The notes beneath the pieces were generated by a model. The model was given only the letters and a program-made list of their open reading frames with translations. It did no database searches and had not been told where the DNA came from. From the NCBI GenBank assembly GCA_002448445.1, contig DJYC01000062.1, forward strand, positions 1-26,398: 26,398 nt of DNA, written 5' to 3'. The translations under genes and the position numbers were made by a program. The stretch is from Treponema sp. UBA6988 (lineage in GTDB: Bacteria; Spirochaetota; Spirochaetia; Treponematales; Treponemataceae). Shown piece after piece: positions 1 to 5,583 of the stretch; the first letter of the stretch is position 1, and each line of letters opens with the position of its first letter.

Positions 1-77
1 CAAATAGGTATTTGTTGGGGGAAAACAGAAGGGGCTATAGAGGTTTCTTAATTTGCTAAAATTAGTGCGTTTCTGTG

Positions 78-106
78 TTGACATATTACATATATGTATA
101 TACAAT
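78..106 (+). promoter_or_regulatory. Promoter of brnTA
   Basis: A consensus -35 (TTGACA, 78-83) and a near-consensus -10 (TACAAT, 101-106) are separated by exactly 17 bp. The predicted transcription start is near 113, so the leader before the brnT ATG at 123 would be only about 10 nt. Two palindromes overlap the spacer and the -10 box (separate entry). Confidence 0.75.
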
Positions 107-112
107 ATTGTA
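87..112. promoter_or_regulatory. Two tandem palindromes, likely BrnA operators
   Basis: TACATATATGTA (87-98) and TACAATATTGTA (101-112) are both perfect 12-bp palindromes of the form TACA-N4-TGTA, with centres 14 bp apart. One fills the promoter spacer and the other covers the -10 box. BrnA antitoxins are known to repress their own promoters, so autoregulatory operator half-sites are the natural reading. The link to BrnA is inferred. Confidence 0.6.
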
Positions 113-122
113 TGAGGGGTGA

Positions 123-434
123 ATGACAGAAATTAGCGATGACAACAGATTTGAATGGGATTCTGAAAAAAACGAAATAAATAAGGCAAAGCATGGGCTT
201 TCGTTTGAACAGATACTGCCGGTTTTTGATGACCCGTTCTTTTTTGAGCGTTATGATAAGTTGCATTCAACAATAAACGAAGACCGTTATTTTGGCTTGG
301 GTTGTATACAAGGAGTTGTAATCGTTGCAACTTCATATACAGAAAACAATAGAATCAGAATAATTTCTGCCCGGCTTGCATCACCTAAAGAAGAGGAGGT
401 TTACAATGAGTTCTGCAAAAACATTAACAGCTAA
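123..434 (+). CDS. brnT: BrnT family toxin (RelE-like ribonuclease)
   Basis: 103 aa, the usual BrnT size. Family landmarks are visible: FEWD (10-13), the KHGLSFEQ block (23-30), a VFDDPFF block, an ERYF-like NEDRYFGLG segment, and the RIISARLAS block near the C-terminus. BrnT toxins are RelE-like ribonucleases that inhibit translation and are neutralised by BrnA. A GAGGGGTGA purine stretch sits immediately before the ATG. The 3' end overlaps brnA by 29 nt, so the two are co-translated from one promoter. The pair is clearly more A+T-rich than the core genes to its right, which fits acquisition by transfer. The toxin looks intact. Confidence 0.9.
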   Translation: MTEISDDNRFEWDSEKNEINKAKHGLSFEQILPVFDDPFFFERYDKLHSTINEDRYFGLGCIQGVVIVATSYTENNRIRIISARLASPKEEEVYNEFCKNINS

Positions 435-675
435 AGAAATAGCTGAACTTAAAAAAAGACCTATAGATTTTTCTGATATTCCGGAATTAACCTCAGAGCA
501 GGCAAAGGAGCTTTACCCAAAAAACTGGCGTCCAAGAAAACAGCCTGTTTCTGCAAGAATTGACATGGACACAATTGATTGGCTAAAAGAGCCTGGTGAA
601 AAAGGCTACCTGCAAAGATTAAATGCGGTTCTAAGATGGGCTAGAATGGAAGGCTGTCCAATTGCATCACTTTAA
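406..675 (+). CDS. brnA: BrnA family antitoxin
   Basis: 89 aa from the ATG at 406, chosen over an in-frame ATG at 376 because a strong AGAGGAGGT ribosome binding site lies 6 nt before 406. The C-terminal half carries the BrnA/CopG-type ribbon-helix-helix signature: a PVSARIDMD strand, DWLKE, then GYLQRLNAVLRWAR. BrnA binds and neutralises BrnT and represses the operon as a dimeric DNA-binding protein. It overlaps the end of brnT by 29 nt. The N-terminal 45 residues, with two K/E-rich patches, would be the toxin-binding part by analogy. The 40-nt gap to the convergent nrdG shows no clear terminator hairpin. Confidence 0.88.
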   Translation: MSSAKTLTAKEIAELKKRPIDFSDIPELTSEQAKELYPKNWRPRKQPVSARIDMDTIDWLKEPGEKGYLQRLNAVLRWARMEGCPIASL

Positions 676-715
676 AATATACACTACACTCTTTGATGGA
701 AAATCTGCAAAACTC

Positions 716-1468
716 CTAGCGCAAAGAGGCTCCCGGTATTGTCTTTTGGGCTTCTTTTAAAAGTTCTTCTTCCTGCTCGGGGCTGTAGGGGGCAATTCTC
801 TGGTAGGCAGGGTTAAGGCAGTGCTGGGGTGCAAAGGTGGTAAGGTACCATACCGCGTCTTTTGGGAGCATGGCGGACATTTGGGCAATGTCTTCCCGGT
901 TGGCAAGCGGGGGAACCAATACCGTTCTCCACTCCCTGTTTTGAGCCGGCATTTCTGAAATTAGTTCTATGCTTTTCCTTATGTTTTTATCCAGCAGGCT
1001 GTTGAATTTTTCTTTTTGCTCTTCTTCATTTTCTGGGACTCCCATAAGCATCCAAAGTTTTTTGGGGGAAGTCTTTATGTCCATTGCAAGGTAGTCAGGG
1101 GAAAGTGCCTGGTCTTTTAGAAACCTTTCAAGCTGGGCGGGGCAGCTTCCGTTGGTGTCCAGCTTTATTTTGTAGCCCAGGGATTTTGCAGCCCTTACTA
1201 CTGCTTCTGTTGCCGGGTTAAGGAGTGCTTCTCCTCCAGAAAGTGCAAGCCCCGTAAGAACATTCCTTCTTTTTTCCAGGTGGGAGATTATTTCCTTGGC
1301 GGAGACTAATCCTTCAAAGTCATGATTGAGTACAAGGTCTGTGTTGTAGCAATAGGGGCAGCGCAGGTTGCATCCCCTAAAAAAGACCGCTGCAGACAAA
1401 TGCGGGGGAAAGTCCACGAGCGAAGTCTTTCGGAGTACGGCGGTCTTTTCTTCTGTTACAGGGGGCAT
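716..1468 (-). CDS. nrdG: Anaerobic ribonucleotide reductase activating protein (radical SAM)
   Basis: 250 aa. The radical-SAM cluster motif is CNLRCPYC (C33, C37, C40), followed by a GGE motif (LSGGEAL, about 77-83) typical of glycyl-radical activases. The enzyme cleaves S-adenosylmethionine with a 4Fe-4S cluster to make the radical on the glycine of the reductase. Its length resembles the longer NrdG2-type activases rather than the ~155-aa E. coli form. It starts 5 nt after the stop of the glycyl-radical/redoxin gene, and its AAGG ribosome binding site overlaps that stop, so translation is probably coupled. In this operon its substrate glycine would be on the separate small protein, not on NrdD. 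Confidence 0.92.
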   Translation of the reverse strand: MPPVTEEKTAVLRKTSLVDFPPHLSAAVFFRGCNLRCPYCYNTDLVLNHDFEGLVSAKEIISHLEKRRNVLTGLALSGGEALLNPATEAVVRAAKSLGYKIKLDTNGSCPAQLERFLKDQALSPDYLAMDIKTSPKKLWMLMGVPENEEEQKEKFNSLLDKNIRKSIELISEMPAQNREWRTVLVPPLANREDIAQMSAMLPKDAVWYLTTFAPQHCLNPAYQRIAPYSPEQEEELLKEAQKTIPGASLR

Positions 1469-1473
1469 GGCCT

Positions 1474-2040
1474 TCAGGCAATTTCTGCCGTGCTAAGGGG
1501 TTCAAGAAGGTCTTGGAGTTCCTGTGTGTTGTGGGCGCGGAATAGTTCTGTGTTCATCGTGTTGTAGAAGATTACTGTTGGTGTTGCGAGCACTCCTCTT
1601 GCTGCGGCACTGTCAAGGCCGTCCTTTGTGTCTACGTTTATGCTGTGGCCTTCAAGGCTTAGCTTGTCCATGTAGTTCTTTACTGCGGGGCAGTTTGGGC
1701 AGCTTTCCCTTGTGTAGAGCTCGTAGTAGGCAATTTCTTCGTGCTTGGGAAAGAGTGGGGCTGTCTGTGCTGAATCTTCTGCAATATAAGCTTCTTTTGG
1801 CTCTGTGTTTTGGCTTTCTGCTTCTGCATTTTCTTTTTCATCCTGTGCGGGAGATTCGTTTATGGAAAAGAGTTTCCTTAGCTTGTACTCGTCTTTTTTG
1901 CCCTTGTTCCAGTTGCGGACTGCGCGGTAGTATCCTACAATCCTTGCGTACACTTCGCAGTCGTCTCCGTGGACGTTGGCAAGTTCTGCCTGTGTTTCTG
2001 CAATTTCCTTTTCAATTTCCTGCAAAGTCTTTTCTGACAT
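1474..2040 (-). CDS. Detached NrdD glycyl-radical domain fused to a redoxin
   Basis: 188 aa from the ATG at 2040, which has a GGGAGGA ribosome binding site 7 nt upstream; an open frame continues upstream, but there it only overlaps the end of nrdD. Order of parts: a helix with 3-4 hydrophobic spacing (L6, I9, I13, T16, L20, V23); a segment matching the normal C-terminus of class III NrdD (CEVYARIVGYY at 28-38 with candidate radical G36, then WNKGKKDEY at 44-52); an acidic linker (about 60-100); and a glutaredoxin/NrdH/thioredoxin-like domain (105-188) with redox motif CPNC (C114, C117) and a cis-proline ATPT motif. NrdD lacks this glycyl segment, so the protein probably supplies both the radical and the reductant. 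Assembly in trans is inferred. Confidence 0.85.
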   Translation of the reverse strand: MSEKTLQEIEKEIAETQAELANVHGDDCEVYARIVGYYRAVRNWNKGKKDEYKLRKLFSINESPAQDEKENAEAESQNTEPKEAYIAEDSAQTAPLFPKHEEIAYYELYTRESCPNCPAVKNYMDKLSLEGHSINVDTKDGLDSAAARGVLATPTVIFYNTMNTELFRAHNTQELQDLLEPLSTAEIA

Positions 2041-2095
2041 ACTTTTTTCCTCCCTGTTATTCCTTAAACCTTGATTTTGTTCCTTTTTTTGCTTT

Positions 2096-4246
2096 TTAGG
2101 CAAGCTTTTGCTTTTGAATAAGTTCCTGCTTTTGCGTCTGCAGCAGGGCAAGCTTTTGCCTTAGGGCCGCTTCCTTTTCCGCCTTGCACTTTGGACATTC
2201 AAAATGCTCGCCGGGTATGTAGCCGTGTTTTTTGCACACTGAGTAAACAGGGCTTACAGTTATATATGGAATGCGGTAGTTTGTAAAGACCGTTTTTATT
2301 AGTTCCTTGCAGGCCCTCCAGTCCTTTACTTGTTCGCCTACGAAGATGTGGAATACCGTTCCTCCGGTGTAGCGTGTCTGAAGGGCTTCCTGATGGTCAA
2401 GGGCTTCAAAGATGTCGCTTGTAAAGTCAACAGGCAGCTGCGAACTGTTTGTGTAGAAGGGGTCGTCCTTTCCGCTTGTTATGATTCCGGGGAAGTTTTC
2501 CTTGTCGTGGCGGGCTAGGCGGTAGCTGGTACTTTCTGCCGGCGTTGCCTCCAGGTTGAAGAGTTCCCCCGTCTTTTCCTGGTAGTCGGCCATGCGTTCC
2601 CTCATGTGGTCAAGAACCTTGCATGCAAAGTCCTTTCCTTCGCTTGTGGTTATGTCCTTTCCCAGCAAGTTAAGGCAGCATTCGTTCATGCCGCAGAGGC
2701 CTATGGTGTTGAAGTGGTTGTCCAGTGTCTTAAGGTAGCGCCTGGTGTAGGGGAAGAGCCCCCCGTCCAGAAGCTTTTGTATGACCTTGCGCTTTATCTG
2801 CAGGCTGTCGCGGGCAAGATCCATCAGGTGGTCAAGCCTTCTGTAGAATTCCCCGCTAGGGTTTTGTGCCGATTTTGCAAGGAAGCCTATCTGGGGCAGG
2901 TTTATGGTTACAACTCCCAGGCTTCCTGTGAATTCATCAGAACCGAACAGTCCTCCGCCCCTTTTCTTTAGCTCGCGCTTGTCCAGCCTTAGGCGGCAGC
3001 ACATTGAGCGTACGTCCGACGGGTTAAGGTCTGAGTTGATGAAATTCTGGAAGTATGGCGTTCCGTACTGCGATGTCATCTGGAAGAGAAGTGCGCAGTT
3101 GGGATTTTCCCAGTCAAAGTCCTTGGTTATGTTGTAGGTTGGGATGGGGTAGGCAAATCCGCGTCCGGCATCGTCTCCCTTTAGCATAAGCTCTATAAAG
3201 ACCTTGTTTATTACGTCCATTTCCTTCTGGCAGTCACCGTATGTAAAGTCCGTTTCCTTACCCGCAACTACGGCTTTCTGGTTGCGAAGGTCTTCCGGGC
3301 ATGTCCAGTCCAGCGTTATGTTGGTGAAGGGTGCCTGGCTTCCCCAGCGGCTTGGCGTATTCACTCCGAAGATGAAGCTCTGTATGCATTGCCTTACTTC
3401 CTTTTCCGAAAGGGAGTCGGCCCTTACAAAGGGGGCAAGGTAGGTGTCAAATGATGAGAATGCCTGTGCTCCGGCCCATTCATTCTGCAGGATTCCCAGA
3501 AAATTCACCATCTGGTTTACGAGGGTTGAAAGGTGGGCTGCCGGTGCGCAAGTGATTTTTTCCTTTACGCCGCCAAGACCTTCCTTTATGAGCTGCCTTA
3601 GGCTCCATCCCGCGCAGTATCCGCTGAACATGGAAAGGTCGTGGATGTGGAAGGCGCAGTTGATGTGGGCATCGGCAATTTCCTTGGGGTATATGTTCCT
3701 AAGCCAGTAGTTTGCGGTTATTGTTCCCGAATTGTGCAGTATAAGGCCGCCAAGGGAGAAGTTTATGTTTGCGTTTTCGTGCACGCGCCAGTCGCTTTGG
3801 CTAAGGTAGCCGTCCATGGTCTTGTTTATGTCTACGGCAAGCTTCTTTGCGTCGCGCATGGCCTCGTGCTTGGCCCTGTAAAGGATGTAGGCCTTTGCAA
3901 TCTCTACCTCTCCGCTCTGGATAAGGACCGTCTCGACAACGTCCTGAATTTCCTCAATTGCGGGAATGGAATGTGCCCTTCTTCCTGCAAGCAAGAGGCG
4001 GAGCTGCTCTTCAACTGCATCGGTAAGCCTTTCTGCCTTTTCTGGGTTTGCAATCTTTTCTACTGCCTGGACTGCCTTTCCCACTGCCTTTTCTATCTTT
4101 TTGCGGTCATAGTTTTCTATTTCGCCAGACCTTTTTACGACTTTTTTAAGAAAACTTTTTGCTTCTTCATCAGAACTCGTGCCAAGGAAGCTTTTCCATT
4201 CAGGAAATACGCTTTGGGCCGAGTCTGCGCCATCCAAATGATTCAA
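2096..4246 (-). CDS. nrdD: Anaerobic ribonucleoside-triphosphate reductase, catalytic chain without glycyl-radical domain
   Basis: 716 aa with a TTG start overlapping the nrdR TGA (TTGA) and a run of G as ribosome binding site. An ATP cone lies at about 34-130 (VVKRSGEIENY). The ten-stranded barrel follows, with the thiyl-radical finger loop GLCGMNE (C518), C197 in HINCAFHIHD, and a C-terminal zinc site C671-x2-H674 ... C684-x2-C687. It reduces ribonucleotides to deoxyribonucleotides without oxygen. Single-chain relatives continue from the zinc site into an R-V/I-x-G-Y glycyl motif. Here the chain ends in a Lys/Gln/Leu-rich helix (688-716) with no such motif, and that segment is encoded by the next gene. 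The gap is 55 nt with its own Shine-Dalgarno, so this is not a simple point frameshift. Confidence 0.93.
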   Translation of the reverse strand: MNHLDGADSAQSVFPEWKSFLGTSSDEEAKSFLKKVVKRSGEIENYDRKKIEKAVGKAVQAVEKIANPEKAERLTDAVEEQLRLLLAGRRAHSIPAIEEIQDVVETVLIQSGEVEIAKAYILYRAKHEAMRDAKKLAVDINKTMDGYLSQSDWRVHENANINFSLGGLILHNSGTITANYWLRNIYPKEIADAHINCAFHIHDLSMFSGYCAGWSLRQLIKEGLGGVKEKITCAPAAHLSTLVNQMVNFLGILQNEWAGAQAFSSFDTYLAPFVRADSLSEKEVRQCIQSFIFGVNTPSRWGSQAPFTNITLDWTCPEDLRNQKAVVAGKETDFTYGDCQKEMDVINKVFIELMLKGDDAGRGFAYPIPTYNITKDFDWENPNCALLFQMTSQYGTPYFQNFINSDLNPSDVRSMCCRLRLDKRELKKRGGGLFGSDEFTGSLGVVTINLPQIGFLAKSAQNPSGEFYRRLDHLMDLARDSLQIKRKVIQKLLDGGLFPYTRRYLKTLDNHFNTIGLCGMNECCLNLLGKDITTSEGKDFACKVLDHMRERMADYQEKTGELFNLEATPAESTSYRLARHDKENFPGIITSGKDDPFYTNSSQLPVDFTSDIFEALDHQEALQTRYTGGTVFHIFVGEQVKDWRACKELIKTVFTNYRIPYITVSPVYSVCKKHGYIPGEHFECPKCKAEKEAALRQKLALLQTQKQELIQKQKLA

Positions 4247-4707
4247 TTTGAATCCCCCCCGACTTTTTTTACTTCAGTAATGAATTCTTCCAAGTTGTTG
4301 AAGTGCTTGTAAACGCTTGCAAAACGTATGTATGCCACCTTGTCCACGTCGTTGAGCCTTTTGAGCACAATTTCGCCGAGTTCAGAAGTGGCAATTTCCC
4401 TGCTGACCTTTCCCTTTGCGTATGCCTCGTCCTCTATTTCCGTGACGAGCTGGTCAATGAAGCTTGTAGCGACCGGGCGCTTTTCCAGGGCATGCTCGAT
4501 TCCGCGCGACAGTTTGTCCCTGTCAAAGGGTTCACGCCTGTCGTCCCTCTTGATTACCATGAAGGGTTTTTCTTCTATACGCTCATAGCTTGTGAACCGG
4601 TAGTGGCACTCATTGCACTCTCGGCGGCGGCGGATGCTTTCTCCGTTGGCCATTGTCCTGGATTCAATCACCTTGTCGTCAAGGCTTCCGCATAAAGGGC
4701 AGCGCAT
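4243..4707 (-). CDS. nrdR: Transcriptional repressor NrdR
   Basis: 154 aa, the standard NrdR length. An N-terminal zinc ribbon (MRCPLC, C3/C6; CNEC, C31/C34) is followed by an ATP-cone domain (about 49-139, beginning PFMVIKRD). NrdR senses ATP/dATP and represses ribonucleotide reductase genes. It is first in the reductase operon and overlaps the nrdD start by 4 nt, so autoregulation is likely. The start codon is preceded by a CAAGAGGT ribosome binding site. I could not find a convincing pair of canonical NrdR boxes upstream, although there are inverted repeats near the promoter. Confidence 0.95.
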   Translation of the reverse strand: MRCPLCGSLDDKVIESRTMANGESIRRRRECNECHYRFTSYERIEEKPFMVIKRDDRREPFDRDKLSRGIEHALEKRPVATSFIDQLVTEIEDEAYAKGKVSREIATSELGEIVLKRLNDVDKVAYIRFASVYKHFNNLEEFITEVKKVGGDSN

Positions 4708-4734
4708 TGTTTTTTACCTCTTGCAATTTTTTAT

Positions 4735-4763
4735 ATTTTACACCTCTGGCAAGGCGGGGGCAA
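4735..4763 (-). promoter_or_regulatory. Candidate promoter of the nrdR-nrdD-nrdG operon
   Basis: Read on the minus strand, TTGCCC (4758-4763) and TAAAAT (4735-4740) are separated by 17 bp. The predicted start of transcription leaves a leader of about 20 nt carrying the nrdR ribosome binding site. It lies in the 125-nt gap after bioY, so nrdR need not depend on read-through from lnt-bioY. Confidence 0.5.
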
Positions 4764-4767
4764 GGGT

Positions 4768-4833
4768 GAATTTCGAAAATTCTAGTGAATTTATGAGAAT
4801 TTACTAAAGTTTTTTGTATTCTATACCGAATAC
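4768..4833. repeat. Inverted repeats upstream of nrdR
   Basis: Two dyads sit between bioY and the nrdR promoter. GAATTT/AAATTC-type arms occur at 4768-4782, just upstream of the -35. GTATTC (4816-4821) and GAATAC (4828-4833) flank a 6-nt centre right at the bioY stop. Either could be an operator. The second is too A+T-rich and lacks a following U-run on the minus strand, so it is a poor terminator. Confidence 0.3.
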
Positions 4834-5561
4834 TAGTGTTTTTTTTGCCTCTTGGGCATGTGGATGGCGTCAAAAAAAGCCTTTTTCTTCTTTAGCGACT
4901 CAATGAGCTCGGCTGCCTCTTCCTCGTCTGAGCCGTACAGTATTTTTGCAGCAAAGGGCCTTACAAGGGCGCTTACTGGTACCGTGACCGTCAGTTTGAG
5001 GATGTCGTAGTAAATGAAGGGGAGAAGCCCTATTTGCATGAGGTTTGAGAACTGTTCACCGGCTGGCTGTCCCTTTAGCAGTGCGTGGAAGGTGCTCTCC
5101 GGGTTTAAAAGTATGCAGTGCCTTAGCCAGATTAGCCCCGGAATGTAGACTACCGCGTATCCTGCAAGTGCCGCGCAAAGAATCCTTAGCCAGTTCTTTA
5201 TGCTGAATTTCTTTTCAAAGGTGAAAGGTGAGCCTGCTATAAGCCCCGAGACTGCCGCCGCAATAAAATAGCCCAGTATGTAGCCGCCGGAAAGGCCCGT
5301 AAGGTGCTCGATTCCGCCATTTCCGAGCGCAAAGACAGGTAGCCCAAGCCCCCCTGCCAGTATGAATAGCCCCGTAGCCCCGGCCCCCTGTGCGCCGCCA
5401 AGGATGCATGCCGCCAATATGCAAAGCATGTTCTGGATTGCAAAGGGTACAGGGCTTAGCGGCATGAGTGATCGTCCCGCAATGGATGCCAAGCATATTG
5501 CTGCCGCCGCTGCCAGGGTTGCCAGAGAGCGCAGTGTCTTTCGCTTTACGTTCTTTTTCAT
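4833..5561 (-). CDS. bioY: Biotin ECF transporter S component (BioY family)
   Basis: 242 aa and very hydrophobic, with about six membrane segments. BioY-type landmarks are the SPVPFAIQNM block near residues 36-45, a GG-rich segment (AGGLGLPVF), and GLSGGYILGY in the middle. BioY binds biotin in the membrane and is driven by the shared EcfA/A'/T energising module, which is not encoded here. A lysine-rich cytoplasmic tail of about 35 residues ends the protein. It begins 22 nt after lnt with an AAGGA ribosome binding site 7 nt before the ATG, so lnt and bioY are probably co-transcribed. Biotin import suggests that the organism lacks complete biotin synthesis, but this window does not test that. 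Confidence 0.88.
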   Translation of the reverse strand: MKKNVKRKTLRSLATLAAAAAICLASIAGRSLMPLSPVPFAIQNMLCILAACILGGAQGAGATGLFILAGGLGLPVFALGNGGIEHLTGLSGGYILGYFIAAAVSGLIAGSPFTFEKKFSIKNWLRILCAALAGYAVVYIPGLIWLRHCILLNPESTFHALLKGQPAGEQFSNLMQIGLLPFIYYDILKLTVTVPVSALVRPFAAKILYGSDEEEAAELIESLKKKKAFFDAIHMPKRQKKH

Positions 5562-5583
5562 ATAAAATTCCTTATTAGTCCTG

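Noticed and set aside
1524..2099. 191-aa open frame on the plus strand
   Set aside because: It is a Leu/Cys/Arg-rich shadow of the glycyl-radical/redoxin gene, with no domain and no start signals. Other long plus-strand frames over nrdD, lnt and pdp were rejected for the same reason.
2041..2151. Upstream extension of the glycyl-radical/redoxin frame, suggesting a programmed +1 frameshift from nrdD
   Set aside because: The frames could join by a +1 shift near the nrdD stop, but the ATG at 2040 has a strong, well-spaced ribosome binding site and the joined region would be Lys/Gln/Arg-rich filler. Independent translation is simpler.
3641..4312. 223-aa open frame antisense to nrdD
   Set aside because: A codon-bias mirror of a real, motif-rich gene, with no recognisable protein features.
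4708..4832. Canonical NrdR boxes upstream of nrdR
   Set aside because: No pair of 16-bp ACAC...GTGT-type sites at helical spacing could be recognised by eye; only other inverted repeats are visible.
4816..4833. Hairpin after bioY as a terminator
   Set aside because: The stem is 6 bp and A+T-rich, and it is followed by A residues on the minus strand.
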